The translations under genes were made by a program, and so were the position numbers. Below the pieces are notes generated by a model, which saw nothing but the letters and a program-made list of their open reading frames with translations, searched no databases and was not told where the DNA came from. Below are positions 17,100-26,606 of a stretch of 64,000 nucleotides of DNA, piece by piece (positions within the stretch are counted from its first letter, which is position 1; every line of letters starts with the position of its first letter). Source of the stretch: Aquimarina spongiae (GTDB lineage Bacteria; Bacteroidota; Bacteroidia; Flavobacteriales; Flavobacteriaceae); contig NZ_FQYP01000001.1 in assembly GCF_900141785.1 (NCBI RefSeq), forward strand, positions 186,001 through 250,000, written 5' to 3'.

Positions 17100-18971
17100 T
17101 TGAACAAAAATACTCTAAAAACCATCGCAATGATTCCTGCGAGATACGCTGCTACGCGTTTTCCTGGAAAGCTAATGCAGGATCTTGGTGGTAAGACAGT
17201 GATTAGACGAACCTACGAAGCTACTATAGAAACAGGTCTTTTTGATGATGTTTATGTAGTAACAGATAGCGATATTATTTTTCAAGAAATTACTACTCAT
17301 GGTGGGAAAGCTATTATGAGTAAGAAGGAGCACAGTTGTGGGAGTGATCGAATCGCCGAAGCAGTAGAGGAAATGGATGTTGATATAGTGGTGAATGTGC
17401 AAGGAGATGAACCTTTTACAGAAAGAGAAAGTTTGGAAAAAGTACTTTCTGTGTTCTATGGAGAAGATTCAGATCGAATAGACCTAGCCAGTTTGATGAC
17501 TCCTATCGATGATTGGGATGATATTATGAATCCTAATAGCGTAAAGGTAATTGTTGATGAAAATAATTATGCCCTATATTTTTCCAGAGCACCTATTCCT
17601 TACCCAAGAGATAAAGAAATAAACTACACTTATCATAAGCATAAAGGCGTTTATGCATTTAGAAAGCAGGCAATTTTAGATTTTTATCATTTACCGATGA
17701 GGGCATTGGAAGCATCAGAGAAAATTGAATGCATCCGATACCTGGAATATGGTAAAAACATTAAAATGGTCGAAACACAACACGAAGGTGTTGAAATTGA
17801 TACCCCAGAAGATTTAGAAAGAGCAAAGAAATTAATTAACAAACAGAATCCATTGAATACAAAAACTGTCACAACTTCTAAAGAACATGCGGTTCATAAA
17901 AACTTTCCGATGGTTCCAAAAGTGGTTTTCGGAAAAGGGGCATTCAATCAGATAGAGGATATTATTTCTACCGAAAGAAAAGGTATTGCACCGTTTATCT
18001 ACTTGATTGATGATGTATTTCAGAACGATACTTCTTTTATTGAAGATAGAATACCATTATCTTCGACGGATGAGATTATATATGTGTCCACCAAAGAGGA
18101 ACCAAAAACCTCTCAGGTGGATCAAATAGTATTTACCATTAAAGATAATTATGAGTTCATCCCTAGTGGGATTATTGGTATCGGGGGAGGATCTATTCTT
18201 GATCTTTCTAAAGCCGTTGCAATAATGTTGACCAATCCTGGGAGCGCAGCCGATTATCAAGGATGGGATTTGGTAAAAAACAAAGCGGTGTTCCATGTAG
18301 GAATACCAACAATTTCTGGTACCGGAGCCGAAGTATCTAGAACTACTGTATTGACAGGCCCAGAGCGTAAATTAGGAATCAATTCAGACTTTACTCCTTT
18401 TGATCAGGTAATTCTTGACCCAGAATTAATTAAAGACGTACCCAAAAACCAATGGTTCTACACCGGTATGGATTGCTATATCCATTGTATAGAATCTCTG
18501 GATGGAACATATCTCAATGCGTTCAGCCAAAGTTATGGTGAAAAAGCGTTGGATCTTTGTAAGGAGATATTTTTAGAAAATTCGTTAGATAAAGCAGAAG
18601 CAGATGCCAAATTGATGATGGCTTCCTGGCATGGGGGTATGAGTATTGCATATTCTCAGGTGGGAGTAGCACACGCAATGAGTTATGGATTGGCTTATGT
18701 TTTGGGAACAAAGCATGGGATAGGTAATTGTATTGTTTTTGATAAATTAGAAGAGTATTATCCAGAAGGTGTAGCGGTTTTCAAGAAAATGAAGGCCTAT
18801 CACAATATAGAATTGCCAAAAGGTGTTTGTGCTAATGTAACCGAAGAGCAATTAAATACTATGACTTCTGTTGCTTTAAGTCTGGAACCTCTTTGGGAAA
18901 ATGCACTGGGTAAAGATTGGAAATCAAAGATAAATGATGATAAATTGAAGGATCTATACCGTTCTTTGTAG
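17100..18971 (+). CDS. fusion of CMP-Kdo cytidylyltransferase (KdsB) and KdnB-like Kdo 8-oxidase
   Basis: A single 623-codon frame joins two enzymes. Residues ~8-255 are Kds[44 protein letters not shown] and [11 protein letters not shown]. Residues ~275-623 are an iron-dependent alcohol dehydrogenase most like Kdn[49 protein letters not shown] and [11 protein letters not shown]. KdsB activates Kdo (or 8-amino-Kdo) with CTP for LPS core synthesis. In Shewanella, KdnB oxidises Kdo at C8 before KdnA aminates it. No kdnA aminotransferase is in this window. The TTG start is needed to keep the first strand of the KdsB fold; the first ATG falls inside it. Confidence 0.85.
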   Translation: MNKNTLKTIAMIPARYAATRFPGKLMQDLGGKTVIRRTYEATIETGLFDDVYVVTDSDIIFQEITTHGGKAIMSKKEHSCGSDRIAEAVEEMDVDIVVNVQGDEPFTERESLEKVLSVFYGEDSDRIDLASLMTPIDDWDDIMNPNSVKVIVDENNYALYFSRAPIPYPRDKEINYTYHKHKGVYAFRKQAILDFYHLPMRALEASEKIECIRYLEYGKNIKMVETQHEGVEIDTPEDLERAKKLINKQNPLNTKTVTTSKEHAVHKNFPMVPKVVFGKGAFNQIEDIISTERKGIAPFIYLIDDVFQNDTSFIEDRIPLSSTDEIIYVSTKEEPKTSQVDQIVFTIKDNYEFIPSGIIGIGGGSILDLSKAVAIMLTNPGSAADYQGWDLVKNKAVFHVGIPTISGTGAEVSRTTVLTGPERKLGINSDFTPFDQVILDPELIKDVPKNQWFYTGMDCYIHCIESLDGTYLNAFSQSYGEKALDLCKEIFLENSLDKAEADAKLMMASWHGGMSIAYSQVGVAHAMSYGLAYVLGTKHGIGNCIVFDKLEEYYPEGVAVFKKMKAYHNIELPKGVCANVTEEQLNTMTSVALSLEPLWENALGKDWKSKINDDKLKDLYRSL

Positions 18972-18995
18972 TTTTGTCTTTTTAAATGATTCTAG

Positions 18996-19550
18996 ATGAA
19001 ACGGCTTTCGTCCTTTATATACCATAAAATCCTGGGTTGGAAAATGATCGGGGATTTTAAAGGAGATAAGATCAAAAAGTGTATCGTAGTGGTTGTTCCT
19101 CATACGAGTTGGCATGACTTTTATATTGGTCTTCTAATACGACAAATAGTAGATCTCAAAATCAGTTTTTTAGGAAAAAAAGAACTTTTTAAATGGCCAC
19201 AAGGATGGTATTTGAAAAAAGTTGGGGGTATTCCTTTAGATCGAACACCAGGTCAAAATAAAGTAGAAGCGATAGCTGAGCTTTTTAAAAAAAGAGATGA
19301 ACTTCGAATAGCGATCGCTCCAGAAGGAACTCGAAAAAGAGTTACTGAATGGAAAACTGGGTTTTATCATATTGCAAAAGCTGCAGAAGTACCTATCCTT
19401 ATGGTTACTTTTGACTTTGGAAAAAAACAAAACGTGATTTCTGAACCTTTTTATCCTACAGATGATACTGAAAAGGATATTCAATTTATGTATCAGTTTT
19501 TTAGAGGAGTAAAAGGGAAAGTAGCTAAATACAGTTTTAATGTAGATTAA
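18996..19550 (+). CDS. 1-acylglycerol-3-phosphate acyltransferase-like protein (PlsC fold)
   Basis: A 184-aa acyltransferase with the NHxxxxD-type motif as HTSWHDFYIG, the second block GKKELFKWPQGWYLKKVGGI, and the glycerophosphate-binding block APEGTRKRV. PlsC-family enzymes transfer acyl chains to lysophosphatidate or to lipid A precursors. It starts 24 bases after the Kdo fusion, so a role in LPS or membrane lipid synthesis within the same transcript is plausible. It converges with the next gene, sharing four bases at the stop codons. Confidence 0.85.
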   Translation: MKRLSSFIYHKILGWKMIGDFKGDKIKKCIVVVVPHTSWHDFYIGLLIRQIVDLKISFLGKKELFKWPQGWYLKKVGGIPLDRTPGQNKVEAIAELFKKRDELRIAIAPEGTRKRVTEWKTGFYHIAKAAEVPILMVTFDFGKKQNVISEPFYPTDDTEKDIQFMYQFFRGVKGKVAKYSFNVD

Positions 19551-20050
19551 AACTTACGTGTTTTTTCTTCGATGATTTTGGGTTCAGATTTTTCCTTAGC
19601 GGCACCTCCTCCAAAGATCAATTCAGTACTGGTAAAGGTGGTCCCAAATGTAGTAGCTGCATAATATACCTGAGAAATAGCACTTTCAATCTGTTCAGGA
19701 GTAAGTTCTTTTAAGGGGTGGATATATACCGACCATAGGATTCCATTAGAGATGGCATACTTTACATCCAAGGCAGAGTGAAAATTGGCGGTCATCGAAT
19801 CCAAAAGTAAATCTTTATCCAAATTAGAAGATTCTGTTATAGGAGAAATGATGCGCATTCTGTTGTTGGTTTGATCCGTTACGCAAAGCATAGGAGTTTC
19901 TTTGTATAGAAGTTTCCAGTTTCCTGTTGCACCACCCAGAGTATCTGCATTTTTTTCTAGAATTTCTCCTAGTAAGCTGTTATCCATATTTTGAGAGAAG
20001 GAATACAAAGTTCCAGTAAAGAATAATAGAGTAAGAAACAGCTTTTTCAT
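19547..20050 (-). CDS. exported protein of unknown function
   Basis: A 167-aa protein with a clear signal peptide (MKKLFLTLLFFTGTLYSFSQ). The mature part contains LLYKETPMLCVTDQTNNRMR, a segment with HPLKELTPEQIE, and a charged C-terminal tail ending KTRKF. No enzyme motif was recognised. Its stop overlaps the end of the convergent acyltransferase gene by four bases. Confidence 0.7.
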   Translation of the reverse strand: MKKLFLTLLFFTGTLYSFSQNMDNSLLGEILEKNADTLGGATGNWKLLYKETPMLCVTDQTNNRMRIISPITESSNLDKDLLLDSMTANFHSALDVKYAISNGILWSVYIHPLKELTPEQIESAISQVYYAATTFGTTFTSTELIFGGGAAKEKSEPKIIEEKTRKF

Positions 20051-20174
20051 GATGTACGTTTTAAGAATAGTCGTTTTAGTCTTATAAACTTAACAAAAAA
20101 AAGAGGGTAATCATTATAGGCTTTTTGCATTGTTTATTTGAATAATTCATAGAGCATTTAATGGGGATGTTTTT

Positions 20175-20459
20175 CTACGATTTTAATACATCCTGGATAT
20201 CATCTAGTTTTTTGAATATTGCACTTGCAAAAGGACATAAGGGTAAAATTTTCAATTCTTTTTCACGTGCCATATCAACAATCTTATAGAGTAACTTTTT
20301 ACCTACACCTTGTCCCTTAAAAGCGTCATCTACCTCGGTGTGATCTATGATAATAAAATCACTATCCGGGATGGAGTAGGTCATCAATCCTGCCTTTTTT
20401 TCATTTTCTCGTGCAATAGCAAAACCTTTATTTTCTCGTTCTCTTATTTCAATTTCCAT
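20175..20459 (-). CDS. small GNAT-family N-acetyltransferase (YjdJ-like)
   Basis: A 94-aa short GNAT with the acetyl-CoA-binding motif as KGQGVGKKLLYKIVDMAR and an N-terminal REREN/KGFAIARENEKKAG strand. The C-terminus LPLCPFASAIFKK matches the short YjdJ/NAT_SF_1 subgroup. The acceptor is unknown. It stands alone on the minus strand, with an inverted repeat just upstream (20487-20505) that could control it. Confidence 0.85.
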   Translation of the reverse strand: MEIEIRERENKGFAIARENEKKAGLMTYSIPDSDFIIIDHTEVDDAFKGQGVGKKLLYKIVDMAREKELKILPLCPFASAIFKKLDDIQDVLKS

Positions 20460-20486
20460 CTTTATTGTATTTCTATTTTAATCTTT

Positions 20487-20505
20487 ACATCATATTACAT
20501 GATGT
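20487..20505. promoter_or_regulatory. perfect inverted repeat upstream of the GNAT gene
   Basis: ACATCAT and ATGATGT are separated by five bases, 28 bases before the ATG of the minus-strand acetyltransferase. It could be an operator or a leader hairpin. Confidence 0.35.
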
Positions 20506-20593
20506 GTAAGCTATCTTATCCTAGCTGCTAAAATTTTGAATACTAAAGATAAGGTACTGTTTGCTAAAATGAAAAAATAGAAACGGATGAGTT

Positions 20594-21475
20594 TTAGTAT
20601 TTCTTTCTAAAATCAAAAGGAGTACTACCGGTGTTGGCTTTAAAAGTCTTAGAGAAATAGGAATACTCTTCAAATCCCAAAAGTTCGGAAATAGAGCTTA
20701 AAGAATGTGTACTGTGTACTAACATTCTTTTGGCTTCGAGTAATACTCTTTCTTTTATGACATCAGAGCTGGTTTTATTAATGGTAGCTTTTGTAATTCT
20801 GTTCAAATGCTTTGGCGTAATATTTAGTTGATCTGCATAAAATTGAACCGATTTCTCCGCTCGGAAGTGTTTTTCTACCGCAGCGTGGAAGTTTTCCAGT
20901 GCTTTTAAGTACGTTTTTGAAGTTTTTCTAATAACAGGGATGGAGGAGGTGTAATATCGAGTTAAATCAATATATAGTTGATCAATCAGACTGGTTAATT
21001 TCTGATATTTATAAACTTCGTCTCCCTGATGTTCTTCGTTAATTTGGTGGAATAAATATTTGAAATGAGCAATCATGGAATCACTCAGGTTCAGTATCGA
21101 GGGATTTTCAATCGAGAAATAAAAAGGAAACTGAGACAAACTTGCATTGACAAAATTAAACTCATAAAATCCTTGGGTGTGGAAAAATATGTATCCTTTT
21201 GGTGAAGAGTTAAAATCCCAAAAATGGGTTTGACCCGGCTTTAAAAAGAATACACTACCCGGTTGAATGTTGTAAGTGTTAAAGTCTATTTCATGAATAC
21301 CGGTACCTTCAGTAAAAAATACACAAAGGAAGAAGTTATGGCTATGAGGTTTACTAATTATGCTTTCATTTCTTTTTAAATGATTTTCAAAAGTATTGCT
21401 GTAAAAATCATGGCTAGAGACCTTGTGATCAAACTGCTCGATTTTTAGAATGGGGACGGTCTTGTTTATTTCCAT
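20594..21475 (-). CDS. AraC-family transcriptional regulator with cupin sensor domain
   Basis: A 293-aa regulator. The N-terminal half is a cupin-like ligand-binding domain (SKPHSHNFFLCVFFTEGTG, SVFFLKPGQTHFWDF). The C-terminal ~100 residues are a double helix-turn-helix AraC domain (FYADQLNITPKHLNRITK, then SISELLGFEEYSYFSKTFK with the usual GSTPFDFRK ending). The target genes are not evident; it is divergent from DUF983. Confidence 0.9.
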   Translation of the reverse strand: MEINKTVPILKIEQFDHKVSSHDFYSNTFENHLKRNESIISKPHSHNFFLCVFFTEGTGIHEIDFNTYNIQPGSVFFLKPGQTHFWDFNSSPKGYIFFHTQGFYEFNFVNASLSQFPFYFSIENPSILNLSDSMIAHFKYLFHQINEEHQGDEVYKYQKLTSLIDQLYIDLTRYYTSSIPVIRKTSKTYLKALENFHAAVEKHFRAEKSVQFYADQLNITPKHLNRITKATINKTSSDVIKERVLLEAKRMLVHSTHSLSSISELLGFEEYSYFSKTFKANTGSTPFDFRKKY

Positions 21476-21615
21476 AATGTCCTAAAAGTACAAATTACTG
21501 GGATAATACTGTTATTTTAAGAAAGCTTCATATGTTAATTTTATAGGCTCAAATACAAAACGATATATCCGGTAAGTGTATATGATCACTATCTGGAATG
21601 CTAATAAAAATAAAG

Positions 21616-22002
21616 ATGATGAATTTCTTGAAAGGAACAAAACTGCATAGTATTTTGGGAGGGAGTTGTCCTGTTTGTCAAAATGAAAGTATGTATAAGG
21701 AACCCAATCCATATGTGGTTTCTAAGCTGTTTGAAATGAACGAACGTTGCCAATCCTGCGGCACAAAATACAAGATCGAGCCTTCGTTTTTCTACGGTGC
21801 CATGTATGTAAGCTATCCTGTGGGGATTATTTTTGCCGCTACAGCCTTTGTGCTTTCCTATTTGGTTTTTGGTTTAGATCTTATCCCTACCTATATCATT
21901 ATTGTAGCGGTGATGGTGATCTCATTACCGATCATAATACGACTGTCACGAAATATTTGGATTAATTTTTTTATGAATTACAGAAAAACAAAATCTGTTT
22001 AG
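21616..22002 (+). CDS. DUF983 membrane protein
   Basis: The protein has two CxxC pairs near the N-terminus (CPVCQNE and CQSCGTKY) forming a likely zinc ribbon, then PSFFYGAMYVSYPVG and two transmembrane helices, matching DUF983. The function is unknown. The frame can begin at the ATG 21598, 21616 or 21619; I prefer 21616 or 21619 because family members begin directly with the short basic stretch before the first CxxC (NFLKGTKLHSI). An AraC regulator follows 52 bases downstream. Confidence 0.8.
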   Translation: MMNFLKGTKLHSILGGSCPVCQNESMYKEPNPYVVSKLFEMNERCQSCGTKYKIEPSFFYGAMYVSYPVGIIFAATAFVLSYLVFGLDLIPTYIIIVAVMVISLPIIIRLSRNIWINFFMNYRKTKSV

Positions 22003-22054
22003 GATGTATTGGTAAATACATTAAAACCAACAAAAACAAAGAAAATCAGATGAT

Positions 22055-22894
22055 ATGAAGTTCACTGGTAGTACAGAAGAGTTTATTTATCTAGATACTA
22101 TAGATCATACCTCGTGCGAAGTGTTGAAACAAAAAGTCAAAAGTTCGCTCACTGTACTTTGGTTCAAATCTGATGAAAACATTTTGAGGATCGATGGAGA
22201 AGAAGTGGCCTTTCAAAAGGATCAAATTGTTTTTTTAACAGAGTTTCATCATCTAGAGCCTGTCAAGATCGTTACGATTAGGGTGCTTCGATTTAATCGT
22301 TCTTTTTATTGTGTACTGGATCATGATAGTGATGTAGGCTGTAAAGGAGTGTTGTTTTTTGGCGCGGCGCAATTACCTGTTGTTTCGATTTCTTCAGAAG
22401 AATTATACAAGTTTAACACCGTATGGGAAATGTTTGTTTTAGAAATTAATTCTCGAGACAAACTGCAACAAGAGTCTCTTCAGGTAATGCTAAAACGCTT
22501 TTTGATCTTGTGTGTTCGATTGTATACTCAGGAAAAACAGTATCCTAATGAAAAAAAAGAAATCAACCTTATACGTGAGTATAACTTTTTGATCGAACAA
22601 TATTTCAAAAGTAAACATACTGTAAAAGAGTATGCCAGTTTATTACATAAATCTCCAAAGACCTTATCCAACATTTTTTCAAGGTCGGGCTTTAAATCTC
22701 CTCTATTCTATATACAAGAACGAATTTTGTTAGAAGCGCGCCGCCAATTGCTACATTCTAACAAATCAGTAAAAGAAATAGCTTTCGAACTGGGGTACGA
22801 AGATCTGCAAACCTTTAGTAGATTTTTTAAAAAACATCAAGGTTCCTCTCCTACAGAATACAAAAAAGACCTCAAAATGTCATCAGTAGCATAG
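22055..22894 (+). CDS. AraC-family transcriptional regulator
   Basis: A 279-aa protein with an unusual N-terminal domain (about 160 residues, beta-rich). The C-terminal AraC domain has VKEYASLLHKSPKTLSNIF and VKEIAFELGYEDLQTFSRFF, ending GSSPTEYKKD. The first helix-turn-helix and the conserved second one are both complete. The exported isochorismatase-like gene starts about 150 bases downstream on the same strand and is a candidate target, but this is by position only. Confidence 0.88.
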   Translation: MKFTGSTEEFIYLDTIDHTSCEVLKQKVKSSLTVLWFKSDENILRIDGEEVAFQKDQIVFLTEFHHLEPVKIVTIRVLRFNRSFYCVLDHDSDVGCKGVLFFGAAQLPVVSISSEELYKFNTVWEMFVLEINSRDKLQQESLQVMLKRFLILCVRLYTQEKQYPNEKKEINLIREYNFLIEQYFKSKHTVKEYASLLHKSPKTLSNIFSRSGFKSPLFYIQERILLEARRQLLHSNKSVKEIAFELGYEDLQTFSRFFKKHQGSSPTEYKKDLKMSSVA

Positions 22895-23042
22895 TGAGCT
22901 ATTGGTTTTGTCCATTCTCACAAGCGCTGAGAAAAATTGTTAACTCCTAGGGAATAGTTGTCTACCTCTTGCGCTGCTTTACTTCAGATCTTTGTAGGGT
23001 AATCAATAGATGATTATCAAAAACATTTAAAAATATAGAACT

Positions 23043-23771
23043 ATGAAAAAAATATTGATGATGACTATTATGGTAATAAGTACATTTGCAGGTTATGCAC
23101 AATTACCAGATCCTGGTTTTGAAGTAGATGCCAGAACGGCAATCGTGATTACAGATCCACAAAATGATTTTTTGAGCCCAGATGGTGTAACATGGGGAGT
23201 AGTAGGAGAGAGCGTTACTGCCAATAATACTGTAGAGAATTTGGAAAAGCTATTCAAGGTAGCCAAAGAAAAAGGGATGATGGTTTTTGTTTCTCCTCAT
23301 TACTATTACAAACATGATCATAATTGGAAAATAGAAGGAGCGCTGGAGGCTTTAATGCACAAAATTAACATGTTTGATAGAAGTCATACTCTCAAAACCG
23401 ATGGGTTTGAAGGTTCTGGAGCCGATTGGTTAGACCGATACAAAAAATATATTGACGAAGATAATGTAGTGGTTACCAACCCGCATAAAGTATATGGCCC
23501 AGAATCTAACGATTTGGCACTACAGTTGCGCAAGCACGGTTTTGATAATGTAATTCTGGCAGGGATGTCATCCAACCTTTGTACAGAATCTCATATGAGA
23601 GACTTGGTAGAATCTGGATTTAGAGTAGCTGTGGTTAAAGATGCAACGGCAGGAGCTATTTTACCTGGGTTAAATGCATATGAAGCTTCAGTAGTCAACT
23701 TTAAAATGATTGCGAGTCACGTATATGATACCGACGAAATTGTAACTAAAATAAAGGCTCACAAAAAATAG
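23043..23771 (+). CDS. exported cysteine hydrolase, isochorismatase family
   Basis: A 242-aa protein with a signal peptide (MKKILMMTIMVISTFAGYAQ) and an isochorismatase/nicotinamidase-like fold. The expected triad is visible: D in VITDPQNDFLSP, K in VTNPHKVYG, and C in GMSSNLCTESHMRD. Most family members are cytoplasmic, so secretion is notable. Possible substrates are amides or isochorismate-like compounds in the periplasm; none can be named. A strong terminator follows at 23823-23856. Confidence 0.85.
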   Translation: MKKILMMTIMVISTFAGYAQLPDPGFEVDARTAIVITDPQNDFLSPDGVTWGVVGESVTANNTVENLEKLFKVAKEKGMMVFVSPHYYYKHDHNWKIEGALEALMHKINMFDRSHTLKTDGFEGSGADWLDRYKKYIDEDNVVVTNPHKVYGPESNDLALQLRKHGFDNVILAGMSSNLCTESHMRDLVESGFRVAVVKDATAGAILPGLNAYEASVVNFKMIASHVYDTDEIVTKIKAHKK

Positions 23772-23822
23772 ATTTTCAATAGTAATTTTTCATGAGTAGT
23801 GGTTAATTTTTGTGATAACCAG

Positions 23823-23856
23823 AAAAGGAGCTGTTTTTGAGAACAGCTCCTTTTTG
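23823..23856 (+). terminator. intrinsic terminator after the isochorismatase-like gene
   Basis: AAAGGAGCTGTT pairs with AACAGCTCCTTT around a six-base loop, with T-rich sequence following; it faces the converging yebC gene. Confidence 0.75.
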
Positions 23857-23882
23857 TATGAAATAATAACTATAAATCTGTT

Positions 23883-24605
23883 TTATTCTCCAGAAGTCTC
23901 CTGCATAGTGTGATAGACATTCTGCACGTCATCATCTTCTTCGATTTTTTCTAGTAGTTTTTCAACATCCGCTACCTGCTCTGGAGTCAATTGTTTGGTC
24001 ACTTGTGGGATGCGTTCAAAGCCAGAAGAAAGGATTTCTATGTTTCTGCCTTCTAGTTCCTTCTGTATCGTTCCAAAACTTCCAAAAGGAGCATAAATTA
24101 AGATTCCGTCGTCGTCCTGAAAAACCTCTTCGGCACCAAAATCAATAAATTCTAGCTCTAATTCTTCTGGATCAATACCTTCGCCATTAATTCTGAAATT
24201 GCAGGTGTGATCAAACATAAATTCTACAGAACCTGAAGTACCCAAATTGCCATCACATTTATTAAAATAGGATCTGATATTGGCTACAGTTCTGTTGTTG
24301 TTGTCAGTTGCTGTTTCTACCAAAATGGCGATCCCATGTGGAGCATATCCTTCAAAAAGCACTTCTTTATAATCTCCTTGATTTTTATCTGAAGCTCTTT
24401 TTATGGCTCTTTCAATATTATCTTTGGGCATATTAGCAGCTTTCGCATTTTGGATTACTGCTCTTAACTTTGAATTCGAATCAGGATCAGGGCCGCCTTC
24501 TTTTACAGCCATTACTATATCTTTTCCTAATCTTGTAAACGTTTTGGCCATGGCAGACCAACGCTTCATTTTACGTGCTTTTCTAAATTCGAAAGCTCTT
24601 CCCAT
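23883..24605 (-). CDS. YebC/PmpR-family protein
   Basis: A 240-aa protein with the full YebC signature: MGRAFEFRKARKMKRW, FTRLGKDIVMAVKEGG, PDPDSNSKLR, and NMPKDNIERAIKRAS. Family members act as DNA-binding regulators and, more recently for some, as translation factors easing ribosome stalling at proline runs. The ATG at 24605 gives the standard N-terminus. It is the last member of a minus-strand series that may begin at rlmH, though gaps of about 110 bases separate some members. Confidence 0.93.
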   Translation of the reverse strand: MGRAFEFRKARKMKRWSAMAKTFTRLGKDIVMAVKEGGPDPDSNSKLRAVIQNAKAANMPKDNIERAIKRASDKNQGDYKEVLFEGYAPHGIAILVETATDNNNRTVANIRSYFNKCDGNLGTSGSVEFMFDHTCNFRINGEGIDPEELELEFIDFGAEEVFQDDDGILIYAPFGSFGTIQKELEGRNIEILSSGFERIPQVTKQLTPEQVADVEKLLEKIEEDDDVQNVYHTMQETSGE

Positions 24606-24716
24606 AGTATAAATTTAATCGTGTAGAATACAAACATAAGTAGAAACCAAGTTTTTGGCAAATGTTTGTTCTACATATCTATTGCCAGTATGTATTGTCC
24701 AAAGAGAATTTAAAAA

Positions 24717-25004
24717 TTATTCTCCTTGAATGATAGATTCGATACTTTTTGCAAGGGCAAAATCATTTTCGGTTACTCCTCCTGCATCATGGGTAGATAG
24801 ACTAATGTATAGTTTGTTATACACATTAGACCAATCGGGGTGGTGCTGTTGTGCTTCTGCCTCGAATGCGATTCTGGTCATTACCGAGAATGCATCTTTA
24901 AAATCGATAAATTCGAAAGTAGTATGAATAGCATTTTCGTTATACTCCCATCCATTAATCTCTTGTAATTTTTCTTTTATTTCTGATTCTGAAAGTTTTT
25001 TCAT
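24717..25004 (-). CDS. 4a-hydroxytetrahydrobiopterin dehydratase
   Basis: A 95-aa pterin-4a-carbinolamine dehydratase (PhhB/PCD). The family core is visible as AQQHHPDWSNVYNKLYI, with the two catalytic histidines, and THDAGGVTENDFALA. The enzyme recycles tetrahydrobiopterin for aromatic amino acid hydroxylases; no hydroxylase is in this window. The start is ATG (MKKLSESEIKEKL), and the gene is separated from the upstream lipoprotein by about 35 bases. Confidence 0.93.
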   Translation of the reverse strand: MKKLSESEIKEKLQEINGWEYNENAIHTTFEFIDFKDAFSVMTRIAFEAEAQQHHPDWSNVYNKLYISLSTHDAGGVTENDFALAKSIESIIQGE

Positions 25005-25040
25005 TAGTGAATTCTTATAGGTTATTTGATATTTTTTTGG

Positions 25041-25973
25041 TTATTGAAGACCTAACTCTTCTCTTAAGACTTCATCCTTATTACTGTTTTTACCCCAATA
25101 GGCAGATTTAATACTTTTTATTTTGGTGGCCTTGGTTACCAATTCTTTGGCGTTGGGTCCAAAACCACTTTTAAAGGTTTCTGCCCAGCTTTCAATTTCA
25201 TAAGGAAAAGCACTTGCAAAACGAATGCTTACCGTTCTATTCAGTTTTGGATAAGTAATCGTATATACATTTTGATCACCTTCTTTTTGTAAAGTGGTGG
25301 TCGCTGCATAGGCTTTTACTTCTTTATGTCTTAATCGGGTATACTCAAACGAAGGAATGATTTCTACTTTCCCTATCGGCAATTGATCCGGAGCAATTCT
25401 AAGTTGGGTCCAAAGTTCATTTTCAAGAATCGCTTTGTCTACTTTTAATTCCTGATCTGCCTCACCTTGAAAATAGGAATGCGACATGATCTCAAATTGC
25501 TCTCTGTTATTGAGCTGTGCGTACACATGACCACACCATTCTTGCATAGAACTGGATACTTTTATCGCGTGGCGATCGTTGGATACCGGATAAAATGTGC
25601 TTTGCATAATGGAGTAGGGATAAATACCTGTATTAAACTTTTTGGTGGCATTTAATTTGAGCACCGGAATGTTATTGGCGTTTTGATAATCGGCCTTCAC
25701 CTGTACTTTTGGTAAGAAATCCTCAGTGACGTAGATTAATACTGCTTTACCCTGCCTGATTTCACCGTATCGTGCTTGTTCTAATTGATAAGAGGTTATT
25801 TCAGCTTCCCCAGCGTACCAGTATTTTTTAAATTCTTCAGAAAGTCCTTTTTTGTCGGTATTAGGAATTACTTTATCATTGGCAACATTTGAAGATTCGT
25901 CTGCAACCATATTGCTACATGCTATAAACACCAATACGGTAAGAACAGCAGAGAGTATAATGAACTTTTTCAT
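25041..25973 (-). CDS. lipoprotein of unknown function, next to maf
   Basis: From the ATG at 25973 the protein begins MKKFIILSAVLTVLVFIACS, a type II signal peptide with a lipobox cysteine. This start is preferred over the ATG at 26000, which would add nine charged residues before it. The mature ~290 residues are soluble, beta-rich, with EEFKKYWYAGEAEITSYQLEQ near the start. Homologues in flavobacteria are sometimes called septum formation inhibitor Maf, most likely by carry-over from the neighbouring gene; no Maf motif is present here. The role is unknown. Confidence 0.75.
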   Translation of the reverse strand: MKKFIILSAVLTVLVFIACSNMVADESSNVANDKVIPNTDKKGLSEEFKKYWYAGEAEITSYQLEQARYGEIRQGKAVLIYVTEDFLPKVQVKADYQNANNIPVLKLNATKKFNTGIYPYSIMQSTFYPVSNDRHAIKVSSSMQEWCGHVYAQLNNREQFEIMSHSYFQGEADQELKVDKAILENELWTQLRIAPDQLPIGKVEIIPSFEYTRLRHKEVKAYAATTTLQKEGDQNVYTITYPKLNRTVSIRFASAFPYEIESWAETFKSGFGPNAKELVTKATKIKSIKSAYWGKNSNKDEVLREELGLQ

Positions 25974-26012
25974 AGTTTTCTTATTTGCATTTTTATGCAA
26001 ATTACGATAATG

Positions 26013-26600
26013 CTATGATGTAGCCATCTGTGTTAACGTTTCATAAACAAGGTGGGTAGGGAGTCCCATGACATTAAAATAACTTCCTTCCAGATTAGTG
26101 ATACCTATAAAACCAATCCATTCTTGTATCCCATATGCACCTGCTTTGTCCAGAGGTTGATATGTTTTTACGTAATACTCAATTTCTTCTTTAGAAATGG
26201 CTTTAAAAGTAACTTTGGTGCTTTGAAACACCGTTTTTGATTGGGTAGTCGTAGTAAAACAAACTGAAGTAATCACTTCGTGCGTATCGTTGGATAAAGA
26301 AGCGATCATTTTAGCAGCTTCATCCAGATCTTTGGGTTTACCCAAGGCTTTATTGTTATGCCATACTATTGTATCGCTTGTGATTAGAATATCATTGGGC
26401 TGTAAATCAGTAAATGCACTAGCTTTTAATTGGGCTAAATAGTTAGAAATTTCTTCAGCCTTTAAATGATCAGGATATATCTCTTCAATCTCTTTGAGTT
26501 GAATGGAGAAATCCAGACCAAGATCTTTAAAAAACTGTTGTCTTCTGGGAGAACCCGAAGCAAGAATTACATGATAATCTTTAAGTATTTCGTTGAGCAT
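26013..26600 (-). CDS. maf: Maf-family nucleotide pyrophosphatase
   Basis: A 195-aa protein with the Maf signature VILASGSPRRQQFFKDLGL, the central SDTIVWHNNKALGKP block, and the DKAGAYGIQEW region. Maf proteins hydrolyse noncanonical or canonical nucleoside triphosphates and have been linked to division arrest. It lies immediately downstream of the prenyltransferase gene, with a six-base gap. Confidence 0.93.
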   Translation of the reverse strand: MLNEILKDYHVILASGSPRRQQFFKDLGLDFSIQLKEIEEIYPDHLKAEEISNYLAQLKASAFTDLQPNDILITSDTIVWHNNKALGKPKDLDEAAKMIASLSNDTHEVITSVCFTTTTQSKTVFQSTKVTFKAISKEEIEYYVKTYQPLDKAGAYGIQEWIGFIGITNLEGSYFNVMGLPTHLVYETLTQMATS

Positions 26601-26606
26601 GTTATT

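Noticed and set aside
25041..25973. 'Septum formation inhibitor Maf' as a name for this gene
   Set aside because: The real Maf is the neighbouring gene at 26013-26600; this one is a lipoprotein with no Maf motif.
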